A stretch of 64,000 nt of DNA from Fervidicella metallireducens AeB (GCF_000601455.1 NZ_AZQP01000001.1:1-64000); one strand, 5' to 3'; shown: positions 16,944 to 26,575, counted from the first letter of the stretch. Numbers and translations are program-made. The notes: generated by a model not told the origin, from the letters alone.

Positions 16944-18896
16944 ATGGAAAATAAGAGATATTACATCACAACTCCAATATATTATCCAAGTGATAAGCTT
17001 CATATTGGAAATACTTATACAACAGTGGCTGCAGATGCGATGGCAAGATTTAAAAGATTAACAGGATATGAAGTAATGTTTTTAACGGGAACAGATGAAC
17101 ATGGTCAAAAAATTGAAAGAATAGCAAATTCAAAGGGTGTAACCCCAAAACAATATGTTGATAAAATAGTTGATGGCATAAAAGAATTGTGGAAAATAAT
17201 GAATATATCCTATGATAAATTTATTAGAACAACTGACGACTATCATGAAAATGCTGTTCAGTTAATATTTAAAAAACTATATGATAAAGGAGATATCTAT
17301 AAGGGACACTATGAAGGCTGGTATTGTACACCATGTGAATCTTTTTTTACAGAGACACAGCTTGTTGATGGAAAATGTCCTGATTGTGGAAGACCAGTAG
17401 AGCTTACAAAGGAAGAAGCATATTTCTTTAGATTATCTAAATATCAGGATAAATTATTAAAGTACATAGAAGAACATCCTGAATTTATTCAGCCTGAGAG
17501 CAGGAAAAATGAAATGATAAATAATTTCTTAAAGCCTGGATTGGAAGATTTATGTGTTTCCAGAACAAGTTTTAAATGGGGAATACCAGTATCCTTTGAT
17601 ACAAAACACGTGGTTTATGTTTGGGTAGATGCACTTTCAAACTATATTACTGCACTTGGATATGGAAGTGAAGATGTAGAATTATATAATAAATTCTGGC
17701 CAGCAGATGTTCATCTTGTAGGTAAGGACATAATAAGATTCCATACAATTATCTGGCCCATTATGCTGATGGCCCTTGAAATACCATTACCAAAGCAGGT
17801 ATTTGGACATGGATGGCTTTTAGTTGATGGCGGAAAAATGTCAAAGTCAAAGGGTAATGTAGTTGATCCAGTTGTACTGGTTCAGCATTTTGGAGTAGAT
17901 GCAGTAAGATATTATCTTTTAAGGGAAATTCCATTTGGTTCAGATGGATTATACAACAACGAAATGTTTATAAAAAGGATAAACTCAGATTTAGCAAATG
18001 ATTTAGGCAACCTTGTTTCCAGAACCTTGACTATGATTGAGAAATACTTTGATGGAGAAATAAAGAAGGGATTTTTACAGGGAGAATATGATGAATCATT
18101 GTCAAAACTTGCCCTTGAAGTCCCAGTAAGAGTAGAAGAGCTTATGAATAAGCTTAGAATAAGCGATGCAATGGATGAGATTTGGAAACTCATTGCAAGG
18201 GCAAATAAATATATAGATGAGACAATGCCTTGGGTACTTGCTAAGGATGAAAGGGAAAAAGAAAGACTTGCATCAGTGCTTTACAATCTTTCAGAGACAA
18301 TAAGATTTATTTCAATATTGATTTCAAGTGCAATGCCTGGAACATCAAATAAAATAAATGAACAGTTTGGATTTAAAGGGGAACTTTTAACCTGGGAAAG
18401 CTTAAGTAATTTTGGAGCTATAGCTGATGGAACAAAGGTAAAAAGAGGAGAGTTGTTATTCCCTAGAATAGATGTAGAAAAGAAACTTGAAGAATTTGAC
18501 AGAATAAGGGAAGAAATCATAAAGAAATCAGCTGAAAAGGAAAAGAAGCCAATGCTTCCATTAAAAGAAGAAATAACAATAGATGATTTTTCTAAGATAG
18601 ATTTAAGGGTAGTAAAGGTTGTAGAATGTGAAAAAATAAAGGGTGCAGATAAACTGTTAAAGTTAAAGGTGGATTTAGATGGTGAAATCAGGCAGGTTGT
18701 TTCAGGTATAGCAAAATATTACAAACCAGAGGAGTTAATTGGAAAATATGTAATACTTGTGGCTAATTTAAAACCTGTTAAACTAAGGGGAGAAGATTCA
18801 TACGGAATGATTTTAGCTGCCTCAACTGATGATGATAGCAAATTATTTGTGGCAACAATTGATGGAGAACTAGAGACAGGCAGCATAGTCAGATAG
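16944..18896 (+). CDS. metG: methionyl-tRNA synthetase
   Basis: A 650-residue class I synthetase. It has the HIGN motif (20-23), a single zinc knuckle (Cys128, Cys131, Cys145, Cys148), KMSKS (298-302), an anticodon-binding helical domain and a C-terminal EMAP/tRNA-binding domain (about 550-650; DFSKIDLRVVKVV ... YGMILAAS). The length fits the bacterial type with a dimerising tail. An AAAGGGG SD precedes the ATG. A T-box controls it, so expression should rise when charged tRNA-Met falls. Its position before tatD is conserved. Confidence 0.97.
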   Translation: MENKRYYITTPIYYPSDKLHIGNTYTTVAADAMARFKRLTGYEVMFLTGTDEHGQKIERIANSKGVTPKQYVDKIVDGIKELWKIMNISYDKFIRTTDDYHENAVQLIFKKLYDKGDIYKGHYEGWYCTPCESFFTETQLVDGKCPDCGRPVELTKEEAYFFRLSKYQDKLLKYIEEHPEFIQPESRKNEMINNFLKPGLEDLCVSRTSFKWGIPVSFDTKHVVYVWVDALSNYITALGYGSEDVELYNKFWPADVHLVGKDIIRFHTIIWPIMLMALEIPLPKQVFGHGWLLVDGGKMSKSKGNVVDPVVLVQHFGVDAVRYYLLREIPFGSDGLYNNEMFIKRINSDLANDLGNLVSRTLTMIEKYFDGEIKKGFLQGEYDESLSKLALEVPVRVEELMNKLRISDAMDEIWKLIARANKYIDETMPWVLAKDEREKERLASVLYNLSETIRFISILISSAMPGTSNKINEQFGFKGELLTWESLSNFGAIADGTKVKRGELLFPRIDVEKKLEEFDRIREEIIKKSAEKEKKPMLPLKEEITIDDFSKIDLRVVKVVECEKIKGADKLLKLKVDLDGEIRQVVSGIAKYYKPEELIGKYVILVANLKPVKLRGEDSYGMILAASTDDDSKLFVATIDGELETGSIVR

Positions 18897-18900
18897 CATA

Positions 18901-18946
18901 TAATTTGTGCAAATGGTATAAAATACTGTTTGCACAAATTACTTTT
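18901..18946 (+). terminator. 13-bp inverted repeat after metG
   Basis: 18901-18913 and 18929-18941 are perfect inverted copies. The T stretch is short (CTTTT), so it is a weak terminator or partial attenuator before tatD. Confidence 0.55.
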
Positions 18947-18974
18947 AAAGAAAATATAAACTGAGGTGATGAGA

Positions 18975-19730
18975 TTGATATTTGACTCACATGCACATTA
19001 TGATGATGAAGCCTTTAAAAATGATTTAGAAGAAGTAATAGATAAGATAAAAAGAGCAGGTGTAAACAGGGTTTTAAACTGTGGAGCTGATTTGAAAAGC
19101 TGTATAACAACAACTGAATTAACTCATAAATATGATTTTATATATGGTGCTGTTGGAATACACCCACATTCGGCAGATGAGGTGTTTAACAATATTAATA
19201 AGATTGGAGATATGCTTCAGAATGAAAAAATTCAGGCGGTTGGAGAAATTGGTTTAGATTATTATTATGATACCCATGATAGAAATCTGCAAATAAAGGC
19301 TTTTAAAGAACAAATGGATTTAGCAAAGCAGCTTGATTTTCCTGTTGTAATACATGACAGGGATGCTCATGAGGATACACTAAAGGTTATTAAGGAATTT
19401 AAAGGGGTAAAGGGAGTACTTCATTGTTATTCTGGAAGCTTAGAATTTGCAAAGGAGATATTAAAGGAAGACTATTATCTTGGATTTACAGGGGTTGTCA
19501 CATTTAAAAATGCCAAAAAAGCCATTGAGGTAGTTCAGCATATCCCATTAGATAAAATCCTGATTGAAACAGATTGTCCATATATGGCACCTGTACCACA
19601 TAGAGGTGAAAGAAATGACTCTTCATACCTTTTGCATGTTGCAGATAAAATTGCACAAATAAAAGGAATTGGCTATGATGAGGTATGTAAAGCCACTTAT
19701 GAAAATGCATCAACTTTATTTAGATTATAA
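18975..19730 (+). CDS. tatD: TatD-family metal-dependent DNase
   Basis: A 251-residue TIM-barrel metallo-hydrolase. Motifs are the FDSHAHYDD N-terminal metal site, AVGEIGLDYYY, VIHDRDAHEDT, LHCYSGS and ETDCPYMAP. TatD proteins are 3'-5' exonucleases or deoxyribonucleases in DNA and RNA repair. The TTG at 18975 has GAGGTGA 5 bases upstream and gives the usual short N-terminus; GTG 18966 and ATG 18969 are in frame but overlap the SD. Confidence 0.94.
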   Translation: MIFDSHAHYDDEAFKNDLEEVIDKIKRAGVNRVLNCGADLKSCITTTELTHKYDFIYGAVGIHPHSADEVFNNINKIGDMLQNEKIQAVGEIGLDYYYDTHDRNLQIKAFKEQMDLAKQLDFPVVIHDRDAHEDTLKVIKEFKGVKGVLHCYSGSLEFAKEILKEDYYLGFTGVVTFKNAKKAIEVVQHIPLDKILIETDCPYMAPVPHRGERNDSSYLLHVADKIAQIKGIGYDEVCKATYENASTLFRL

Positions 19731-20061
19731 AGCAAAGATGAGATATTTTAAGATATCTTAATAAAAGTTGATATAAATTAATTAAATATGGTATAATCCA
19801 CAATGTTTGGAATCAAGAAATTCAATTCACATTAATATACTATATTGTTAGATAAAAAAATAACCTCCATATGCTGGTAAATGAATAAATGCACTTATAA
19901 ATGATAATACTATCTTAGTATAACAATATAAAATATATGCCTATTATGGCATTACTATGAAATATTTTAACCAGCAAATTTAAGATTAGGGAAATTTGAC
20001 ATATAATGTCGTATAATGTATAATACACAAGTCGTCCCTAGTCCTAAAAGGAGGTAACATT
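19731..20061 (+). other. intergenic leader region before the G5/3D gene
   Basis: 331 AT-rich bases without an ORF that has an SD. A promoter-like pair TTGATA (19768-19773) and TATAAT (19792-19797, 18-base spacer) lies near the left end and a stronger promoter lies near the right end. I see no riboswitch motif. Confidence 0.55.
19996..20024 (+). promoter_or_regulatory. consensus sigma-A promoter
   Basis: TTGACA (19996-20001) and TATAAT (20019-20024) with exactly 17 bases between are a perfect vegetative consensus. It lies 38 bases before the G5/3D gene. Confidence 0.85.
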
Positions 20062-21105
20062 ATGATTGATTTGAAAAATATGACATCAAGGTTGAGACAG
20101 TATTTTTCAAACAATCCAGGGTTAGTGATAATTGCCGTTGCAGCAGCAACTATAATTCTTGCTGCTACCACGACTATGGAAAAGAGAATTTCTATAAGTG
20201 TTGATGGTAATACAATCAATATGGCAACCTATAAGTCAACGGTAAAGGAGGTCTTGTCTTCAGCAAATATAAAGGTTGGAAGTAAGGACAAGATACTACC
20301 TGGATTAGACAGCAGGGTGAAGAGCGGAATGGAAGTGTTCATCAGGAGGGCAGTACCAGTTACAGTCCGGGTTGATGGAAAAGAACTTAAAATATATACA
20401 GCAGAAGACACAGTAAAGAATATGTTAAATCAAGAAGGAATAGTCTTGAATGAAAAAGACAGAGTAAGTGAAGGATTAAAAGAACCTATTACTGAAAACA
20501 TGAAGATAGTTGTTGTTAGAGTGGAGGAAAAGACAATAACTTCCACTGAGAAAATTGCTTACAAGATATTTAAAAAGTCTGATAGCAGACTGGAAAAGGG
20601 GACTACGAAGATACTTCAGGACGGACAGGATGGAGAAAAACTTGTGACAATGAAAGTGGTATATGAGGATGGTAAAGAAGTATCTAAAATTAAGATTGGT
20701 GAGGCAATAAAAAAATCGCCAATAAATAAAATAGTGGCTGTAGGGACAATTTCCTGGTTTACTCCAGCGAGAGGAGGAAGGGTACCATATACAAGGAAGC
20801 TGACAATGAAGGCTACTTCCTATACTGCAAATTACAAATGTACAGGTAAAAGGCCTGGTGATAAGGGTTTTGCAAGAACAGCAACAGGTGCAATAGCCAA
20901 AAGGAATCCTAGTGGGTGGAGTACAGTTGCTGTTGATCCTAGAGTGATACCTTTAGGAACAAAACTTTATGTTGTAGGATATGGATTTGCAATAGCTCAG
21001 GATACAGGAGGAGCGGTAAAGGGAAATATAATTGACCTTTACTTTGAGCACATGAAATGGGAAAGGGATTGTGGTCTACCCGTAAAACAACAGTCTATGT
21101 TTTAA
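20062..21105 (+). CDS. YabE-like cell-wall protein (DUF348, G5, 3D domains)
   Basis: A 347-residue surface protein. One TM segment or uncleaved signal lies at about 20-38. Two DUF348 repeats follow (about 41-140, including TVKEVLSSANI and TVKNMLNQEGI), then a G5-type region (about 150-225), and a C-terminal 3D domain (TSYTANYKCTGKRPG ... VAVDPRVIPLGT ... AQDTGGAVKGNIIDLYF) carrying the three aspartates. The family resembles Rpf/Sps muralytic factors and likely cleaves or remodels peptidoglycan. It sits between tatD and rnmV as yabE does in Bacillus. SD AGGAGG. Confidence 0.9.
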   Translation: MIDLKNMTSRLRQYFSNNPGLVIIAVAAATIILAATTTMEKRISISVDGNTINMATYKSTVKEVLSSANIKVGSKDKILPGLDSRVKSGMEVFIRRAVPVTVRVDGKELKIYTAEDTVKNMLNQEGIVLNEKDRVSEGLKEPITENMKIVVVRVEEKTITSTEKIAYKIFKKSDSRLEKGTTKILQDGQDGEKLVTMKVVYEDGKEVSKIKIGEAIKKSPINKIVAVGTISWFTPARGGRVPYTRKLTMKATSYTANYKCTGKRPGDKGFARTATGAIAKRNPSGWSTVAVDPRVIPLGTKLYVVGYGFAIAQDTGGAVKGNIIDLYFEHMKWERDCGLPVKQQSMF

Positions 21106-21111
21106 AGTAAA

Positions 21112-21146
21112 AATAATAAGGTGGTATCAGCCACCTTATTATTTTA
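21112..21146 (+). terminator. Rho-independent terminator
   Basis: A 13-bp stem (21112-21124 with 21131-21143) around TATCAG, followed by a T-rich end. Confidence 0.85.
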
Positions 21147-21190
21147 TATGTGTTATAATAAATGAGATTAAAATATAGAGGTGGTTATTT

Positions 21191-21736
21191 GTGATAAAGG
21201 AAGTTATAGTTGTTGAAGGAAAGGATGATATTGCTGCGGTTAAAAGAGCTGTTGATGCAGATCTCATAGCAACATCTGGCTTTGGTATAAACGACAGAAT
21301 TATAGAAAGAATAAAAAGTGCAGCCCAAAGAAGGGGAATAATTATATTTACAGACCCAGACTACGCAGGTGAAAAAATCAGGCGAACAATACAGGAAAAA
21401 GTTCCTGGCTGTAAACATGCATTTCTGCCAAGGGAGAAGGCAATTAAAGATGGAGATATAGGAATAGAAAACGCCTCTCCAGAAAGCATTAGGGAGGCAT
21501 TAGCAAAGGTAAAAACAGAAATTGAAGGAGATAGAAAAGAATTTACAATGGATGATTTGATTAAATTTGGATTGACAGGTTCAAATATGGCTTCTTCAAG
21601 AAGAGATGAAGTTGGTAAGGAACTTGGGATAGGGTATGGGAACGCAAAGCAATTTTTAAACAGGTTAAACAGATATGGAATAACACGGGAAGAATTTACA
21701 AAAGCTATTGAAAAAATAGATGAGGTGAAGATATGA
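21191..21736 (+). CDS. rnmV: ribonuclease M5
   Basis: A 181-residue TOPRIM nuclease that trims the 5S rRNA precursor. The N-terminal VVEGKDD glutamate motif and the [13 protein letters not shown] DxD motif form the metal site; the family-typical PREKA block and C-terminal [21 protein letters not shown] region are present. The start is GTG with GAGGTGG upstream. It overlaps ksgA by 4 bases (ATGA), a standard coupling in this conserved pair. Confidence 0.96.
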   Translation: MIKEVIVVEGKDDIAAVKRAVDADLIATSGFGINDRIIERIKSAAQRRGIIIFTDPDYAGEKIRRTIQEKVPGCKHAFLPREKAIKDGDIGIENASPESIREALAKVKTEIEGDRKEFTMDDLIKFGLTGSNMASSRRDEVGKELGIGYGNAKQFLNRLNRYGITREEFTKAIEKIDEVKI

Positions 21737-22578
21737 GTTTAAGTTCAAAGACAAAGGAAATAGTAAAGCATTTTGAGTTTAAATTTAGTAAAAATTTTGG
21801 ACAAAACTTTCTTATAGATCAAAATGTCCTAGACAATATAATTAACGCAGCACAATTAAGTAAAGACACTTGTGCCATTGAAATTGGACCTGGCATAGGA
21901 ACATTAACACAGGAAATGGCAAAAAGAAGTAGGAAAGTTGTAACAATAGAAATAGATGACACTTTAATACCAGTGCTTAATGAAACCTTATCTGATTTTG
22001 ATAACATAAAAATCCTCCATGAAGATGCAATGAAGATAGATTTTAACAAACTTATCATGGATGAAGGTCTTGAATCACCAAACTTAGTAGCCAATTTACC
22101 ATATTATATTACAACGCCGATTATAACAAAAATTTTAACGGAAAATACTGGAATAAATAGGATTGTCATAATGATACAAAAAGAGGTCGCAGACAGAATT
22201 GTTGCTAAACCTGATACAAAGGAATATGGAGCATTATCACTTTTATGTCAGTATTATTCTGATGTAAGTAAGATATGTAAAGTACCGCCATCCTCATTTA
22301 TACCTCAGCCTAAGGTAGAATCAGCAGTGATAAAGATGGACATCAGAAAAGAACCATCTGTTAAAGTAGCAGATGAAAAGTTGTTTTTTAGAATAATAAG
22401 GGATTCCTTTAACATGAGAAGAAAGACCTTATGGAACACATTAAAGCAATTAGGGATAGAAGAGGAAAAACTTAAAGAAGCCCTTGAGGAGGCAGGAATA
22501 GATCCAAAACGTAGAGGAGAGACGTTATCAATTGAGGAATTTGGAAAGTTATCTGATTGTATAAAAAACAGGATGTAA
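21733..22578 (+). CDS. ksgA: 16S rRNA dimethyladenosine transferase
   Basis: A 281-residue Rossmann methyltransferase that dimethylates A1518 and A1519 of 16S rRNA. Motifs: [21 protein letters not shown] loop, the [10 protein letters not shown] catalytic motif and a C-terminal helical domain. Length is normal. It is translationally coupled to rnmV. In Bacillus the next gene is the sporulation protease yabG; here another gene takes that place. Confidence 0.97.
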   Translation: MSLSSKTKEIVKHFEFKFSKNFGQNFLIDQNVLDNIINAAQLSKDTCAIEIGPGIGTLTQEMAKRSRKVVTIEIDDTLIPVLNETLSDFDNIKILHEDAMKIDFNKLIMDEGLESPNLVANLPYYITTPIITKILTENTGINRIVIMIQKEVADRIVAKPDTKEYGALSLLCQYYSDVSKICKVPPSSFIPQPKVESAVIKMDIRKEPSVKVADEKLFFRIIRDSFNMRRKTLWNTLKQLGIEEEKLKEALEEAGIDPKRRGETLSIEEFGKLSDCIKNRM

Positions 22579-22592
22579 TTTAATTTTTTGGT

Positions 22593-22620
22593 CACATTTT
22601 GAAATACCCCTCATATATTA
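22593..22620 (+). promoter_or_regulatory. possible sigma-K promoter
   Basis: CAC at 22593-22595, a 16-base spacer, and CATATATTA at 22612-22620 fit the sigma-K pattern (AC ... CATAnnnTA). An overlapping TATAAT (22619-22624) offers a sigma-A -10 with no good -35. Confidence 0.45.
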
Positions 22621-22650
22621 TAATGATGAATTATTTTGGGAGGTAAGAAG

Positions 22651-23769
22651 GTGACTACTAAGAAAAGTTATAATAGGTATTTTATTATATTTCAAGAAGA
22701 AGACAAAGGATTTGGAATTGCAATTGATAAACAACCAACTGGTTATACCAAGATTGAAACACGTAATGGAAAGTGCAAAATAACTGTTTATGTACAGAAC
22801 CTTATCAAAGAAAAGGGGCCATATAACTGCATTCTCCTTGATGCAACAAAAACACCTGCAGTTTTAGCAAAGCTTGGCGAAATTAAAATAGATGATACAG
22901 GAAGAGGGGAAACCTGGTGGGAGTATCCTGAGGATAATATAGCTGACACCAATACAGCCTTTGACAGATTTAATGTAGCAGCTGTTGTTGTTGGGGAAGA
23001 TACCGTTATTTCACCTCTTTCAGGATATGTTGGTAAGGAAAGATTGATATGGAAGGATAAACTGCCTCAAAAGACCAGAGCTTATGAAACAGATGAACAT
23101 GAAGATAACATAATAGATGAAGAGATATTGGATGAAGAGGGATTAAAATTTAAAGAATATGAGAAAAGCATAAGGGATAAAGCCATAGAAAATATGGATA
23201 TGGATTACTTCATGCCTGAAGGTGTACAAAGTGATGTAGTTCGTAGTGAGGATGATGATACAGAAGAGAAAATGGAATATAACGACAATTATCAGGAGGA
23301 AATATATGCAGGAAATTTTGAAGATGTGGAAAATAGAAAGGAAAAAAGATTTGCAGATATATTCCATAAATTACTAAAGAACTTCCAAGAGGAAAATCAA
23401 GTTATTATGGGAATGAAGAATGTAAGATGGTGGAAAATTCCTTATAATGTTGATATTCCAATGGTTGAAAATAAATATTACCCATATCACTGTGCAATAC
23501 ATCATTTAAAAATGACATATCCTTATATTAACTATATCAAATATTTTAAAAAACACGGACACTACTATTTTGGTTTAAAGTATGACGACAGGGGAGAAAT
23601 AAAATATATCATATATGGAATAGAAGGCAGGAACATGCCAATGGAGCATCCATATATGGGAATGACAGGTTTTGTAAAGTGGATGCCAGCCAACAACAAG
23701 TCAAATGGTATGTGGCTGATGTATTACAATCCATATACTGGTTGTATAATGATACCCAAAAAAAGATAA
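22651..23769 (+). CDS. unrecognised two-domain protein, possibly sporulation-linked
   Basis: A 372-residue soluble protein I cannot assign. The N-terminal domain (about 1-120) is beta-rich, opening YNRYFIIFQEEDKGFGIAI and ending DRFNVAAVVVG. An acidic linker (about 140-235) follows. The C-terminal domain (about 245-372) is rich in Trp, Tyr, His and Met (RWWKIPY ... YPYHCAIHHL ... GHYYFGLKYD ... GMWLMYYNPYTGCIMIPKK). The start is GTG at 22651 with GGGAGG 7 bases before. A sigma-K-like promoter and aromatic, Tyr-rich composition suggest mother-cell expression, but this is inference. Confidence 0.75.
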   Translation: MTTKKSYNRYFIIFQEEDKGFGIAIDKQPTGYTKIETRNGKCKITVYVQNLIKEKGPYNCILLDATKTPAVLAKLGEIKIDDTGRGETWWEYPEDNIADTNTAFDRFNVAAVVVGEDTVISPLSGYVGKERLIWKDKLPQKTRAYETDEHEDNIIDEEILDEEGLKFKEYEKSIRDKAIENMDMDYFMPEGVQSDVVRSEDDDTEEKMEYNDNYQEEIYAGNFEDVENRKEKRFADIFHKLLKNFQEENQVIMGMKNVRWWKIPYNVDIPMVENKYYPYHCAIHHLKMTYPYINYIKYFKKHGHYYFGLKYDDRGEIKYIIYGIEGRNMPMEHPYMGMTGFVKWMPANNKSNGMWLMYYNPYTGCIMIPKKR

Positions 23770-23776
23770 ATTTTAA

Positions 23777-23812
23777 AAAGTTAGATTAAAATCTATGTTT
23801 TAATCTAACTTT
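23777..23812 (+). terminator. Rho-independent terminator
   Basis: A perfect 15-bp stem (23777-23791 with 23798-23812) around a 6-base loop. Confidence 0.8.
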
Positions 23813-23899
23813 AATTATATATATCTACAATTAATAAAAGCTATAAGATATAATAATATTATCAATATATCTTCCATATATTATATGGGAGGTATAAAT

Positions 23900-24475
23900 A
23901 TGAAAAAAATACATTTTTTATATACAATATTGATAATAATGATTTTAATTACAGCTTCTAAAATGTGGAGAGGAATTTTTGATGCATATACATCAATAAA
24001 TAGAGAAAATACTTTCCAGACAACTTATAAGCAATATAGGATTTTAAATGGTGCATATGAATTTTCACTTCCTTCAGACTGGAATCTTATGGAGCAAAAT
24101 TTTGGAGGAGGGGAAATAGAGTATCATGGAGATTTTTTTTCAAAGGATAACAAAACAAAAGGCATTGTTGAAGTTTGGAATATAAATATGCCATTAATAA
24201 ATTTTTTAAAAAATTCTCAGCTTAGTTCAACTGGGGTAGTTGAGTTTAAGTTTTATAAAATATTACCATACAAAATAGGAAATAATGATGGCTACCTGGT
24301 GGAATATTCAAGAAAGGGCACAGATGATAAATATTACAGGGCATTGGAGTACTTTATTCCATCTAAAAATAACAGATTTTTCAGGATGAGTTTTTATATT
24401 CCTGAGAATTCTTATAATGAAACACTTAAGCAGTACCTAGAAAATATAGTTTTAAGAACTAAAGTAATTAAATAA
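23900..24475 (+). CDS. membrane-anchored protein, PsbP-like fold suspected
   Basis: A 191-residue protein with an N-terminal TM anchor (about 6-24) and an outside domain. That domain begins YEFSLPSDWNLMEQ, the type of start seen in PsbP-like lipid/protein-binding modules, and ends in a helix. The function is unknown. The start is ATG 23900 with GGGAGG upstream; 15 more in-frame bases upstream are excluded because they contain the SD. It is 15 bases ahead of the next gene and probably co-transcribed with it. Confidence 0.7.
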   Translation: MKKIHFLYTILIIMILITASKMWRGIFDAYTSINRENTFQTTYKQYRILNGAYEFSLPSDWNLMEQNFGGGEIEYHGDFFSKDNKTKGIVEVWNINMPLINFLKNSQLSSTGVVEFKFYKILPYKIGNNDGYLVEYSRKGTDDKYYRALEYFIPSKNNRFFRMSFYIPENSYNETLKQYLENIVLRTKVIK

Positions 24476-24490
24476 ATGGGGGAAAAAATA

Positions 24491-24916
24491 ATGGACAAAA
24501 GATTAAAAAGAAAGCATTTAGTTAAGGGTATTAAGTTTAGTTTCTATTCTTCCCTTGGGGCATTGATTCTCATATCAATAATAGCTTTAGTATACTCACT
24601 GATAAAATCAACTCCAATTGTGAGAAATATTTATATTTCCCTTTATTATTTTGGAGGATTTGCACTAATGACGGCAGTACCTTTTCTGTATAAAAGAAAT
24701 GAGGATTCAAAAATAAGAAAGATTAGGAGATTAAGCCCATTATATGGTTTTTATGATATGTTTGAAAATCCTTATACAGATAAAGCCATGATGGAAAGTT
24801 TTGAAGAGTTTAAAGGTGATGGCTTTACAATGGGGATGTTGATAATACTTTTTTGTGTTTTAGTGATGTTATATGGATTCATAATAGAAAATATTTATTT
24901 TATACTGTTAAAGTAG
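24491..24916 (+). CDS. small integral membrane protein
   Basis: A 141-residue protein with three hydrophobic segments (about 15-40, 50-70, 115-138) and a cytoplasmic loop between the second and third. No family is recognised. The ATG at 24491 has GGGGGA 7 bases upstream; that SD lies just past the stop of the previous gene. It likely works with its upstream partner at the membrane, by context only. Confidence 0.68.
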   Translation: MDKRLKRKHLVKGIKFSFYSSLGALILISIIALVYSLIKSTPIVRNIYISLYYFGGFALMTAVPFLYKRNEDSKIRKIRRLSPLYGFYDMFENPYTDKAMMESFEEFKGDGFTMGMLIILFCVLVMLYGFIIENIYFILLK

Positions 24917-24952
24917 ATAAATATTAAATATTTTTAACATTTATCTACTTTA
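24912..24952 (+). terminator. hairpin terminator
   Basis: AAGTAGATAAAT after the stop pairs with ATTTATCTACTT near 24940-24952 around an AT-rich loop; the tail is only weakly T-rich. Confidence 0.6.
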
Positions 24953-25086
24953 TGTAATACAAATTAGGATTAATAAAGATTTTTGATAATAAAACAGTGA
25001 AAACAGGAGATAAAATTAACCAAGGTAAAAAATGGTCATTTATCCATATCACAAAACATTTGCATTTTTGTGCTAATTAGTGTTAT

Positions 25087-25166
25087 TATAATATATAACA
25101 AAGGAAAATTTAAAGCTCCTGCCTCTCATTTTGAAAAAGTACAGCTTATGCTGTACTTTTTCACTT
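25087..25166 (+). ncRNA. candidate short leader RNA or sRNA with terminator
   Basis: A TATAAT at 25087-25092 is followed 40 bases later by a perfect 13-bp stem (25133-25145 with 25150-25162, loop TTAT) whose 3' arm holds a T run. The hairpin ends about 35 bases before the GNAT start. It could be a small RNA or an attenuator for that gene; there is no obvious -35. Confidence 0.35.
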
Positions 25167-25197
25167 TATATTGTAAAATATATTGGGAGGCGTTTTT

Positions 25198-25731
25198 ATG
25201 TTGATATATGATTTGAAAGACGGACAAAAAATATGCATCAGGAGAGCACAGGAAAGTGACTCAAAGGAGCTTGTTTCAATGTCAATTAAAATGGGTGGAG
25301 AATCTGATAATTTAACCTTTGGAATAGATGATTATTATCTGACAGATGATCAGCACAAAATATTAATATCCAATATAAAGCAAAGGGATAATTGCTTATA
25401 TATAGTTGCAGTTTTGAATAATAAAATTGTTGGAAGTCTGAGCTTTTTAGCCTTTCAAAGAAGAAGAATGATGCATAGGGGAGATTTAGGAATAGCAGTA
25501 TTAAAAGATTACTGGTCTTTAGGAATAGGTACAGCATTGATGGATTATTTTTTTAAATGGGCATATAGCAATGGAACAATAAAAAAAATAGATCTTCAGG
25601 TCAGGGAAGATAATATAACCGCTATAAATCTTTACAATAAATTTGGTTTTAAAATCGAAGGAAAAATTTCAAGGGGAATGAATGTTGATAATAAGTATTA
25701 TGATATATATTACATGGGAAAAAATATTTGA
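25198..25731 (+). CDS. GNAT-family N-acetyltransferase
   Basis: A 177-residue GNAT protein. The acetyl-CoA loop is DLGIAVLKDYWSLGIGTALM, followed by a KIDLQVREDNITAINLYNKFGFKIEGK block typical of RimI/RimL-like and phosphinothricin acetyltransferase-like enzymes. Substrate is unknown. ATG 25198 is preceded by GGGAGG; an in-frame TTG at 25183 lies upstream of that SD and is rejected. A lipoprotein gene starts 14 bases after the stop. Confidence 0.88.
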   Translation: MLIYDLKDGQKICIRRAQESDSKELVSMSIKMGGESDNLTFGIDDYYLTDDQHKILISNIKQRDNCLYIVAVLNNKIVGSLSFLAFQRRRMMHRGDLGIAVLKDYWSLGIGTALMDYFFKWAYSNGTIKKIDLQVREDNITAINLYNKFGFKIEGKISRGMNVDNKYYDIYYMGKNI

Positions 25732-25745
25732 GAGTAGGTGATTTA

Positions 25746-26519
25746 GTGAAAAAATTATATATTCTGCCTTTATTGATTGTTTTAATGTTATTTTCATCAT
25801 GTACTACCAGCAGAGTTAATCAGGATATGATCAATAGGGGACTTGACAAGGCAAATATAGAAAGAATAACCATAACAAATAACAGATATGCCGGAAGATA
25901 TACAATTGTGGGTGAAAAGAATATAAATAGGCTCAGAAAAAACGTTATAAGAGCTTTAAGGGTAAGTGTTGATAATAAACTTGAGCCTGATTTTGTCATA
26001 GACTTCTATGATAATACAAAGAGGCTGTCGACCTTTAAATATATTGCTGGGATTGATGATAAAAAAACCGCAAACCTCATTGACGAAAACGGAAATTTAT
26101 ATCATATAAATCCTTCTATAGAAAACGAATTTATTAAAAGAATGATGAAAAAAAGTGATCATTTACATGTGCCGGAATACTATATATCCCTTATTGAAAT
26201 ACTGATTGACAAGATAAAACCTGAGGATAATTCAACCATTGTAATAGATATCAGCAAGGATTTTTCAATAACCAGATCCATAACCTCAGTAGAACAAAAG
26301 AGAATACTAGATGATATTGATAAAAACAATCTTAACTTAAGAATGCCTAAAGAGGTGGAAAAATGGGATTATTCTATAAAAATAATAACTAACACCTATA
26401 ATGATAAAAAATGTGAAACTGTTGTCACTGTAACTGATAAAAATCAATCGGTGGTAAAATATAAATTTGAGGGTAGCTTTGAAAGAGGCAAATGGTCTTA
26501 TCATATTAAATTTAAATAA
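25746..26519 (+). CDS. lipoprotein, hypothetical
   Basis: A 257-residue secreted lipoprotein: short basic start, hydrophobic core and lipobox LFSSC, so the mature protein begins with a lipid-linked Cys near residue 20. No domain is recognised in the rest; it is mixed alpha/beta with a C-terminal beta region. The start is GTG 25746, with AGGTGAT upstream that overlaps the end of the GNAT gene, suggesting coupling. Confidence 0.75.
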   Translation: MKKLYILPLLIVLMLFSSCTTSRVNQDMINRGLDKANIERITITNNRYAGRYTIVGEKNINRLRKNVIRALRVSVDNKLEPDFVIDFYDNTKRLSTFKYIAGIDDKKTANLIDENGNLYHINPSIENEFIKRMMKKSDHLHVPEYYISLIEILIDKIKPEDNSTIVIDISKDFSITRSITSVEQKRILDDIDKNNLNLRMPKEVEKWDYSIKIITNTYNDKKCETVVTVTDKNQSVVKYKFEGSFERGKWSYHIKFK

Positions 26520-26526
26520 TATCTTG

Positions 26527-26565
26527 AAAAGGGATTTCATATATATAAATGTGAAATCCCTTTTT
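26527..26565 (+). terminator. Rho-independent terminator
   Basis: AAAAGGGATTTCA (26527-26539) pairs with TGAAATCCCTTTT (from 26552). The SD of the following gene (GAGGTGG) begins right at the end of the T run. Confidence 0.85.
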
Positions 26566-26575
26566 GAGGTGGATT

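Noticed and set aside
23875-23883. CATATATTA as a third sigma-K -10
   Set aside because: No AC at the -35 position, and it is too close to the SD of the 23900 gene.
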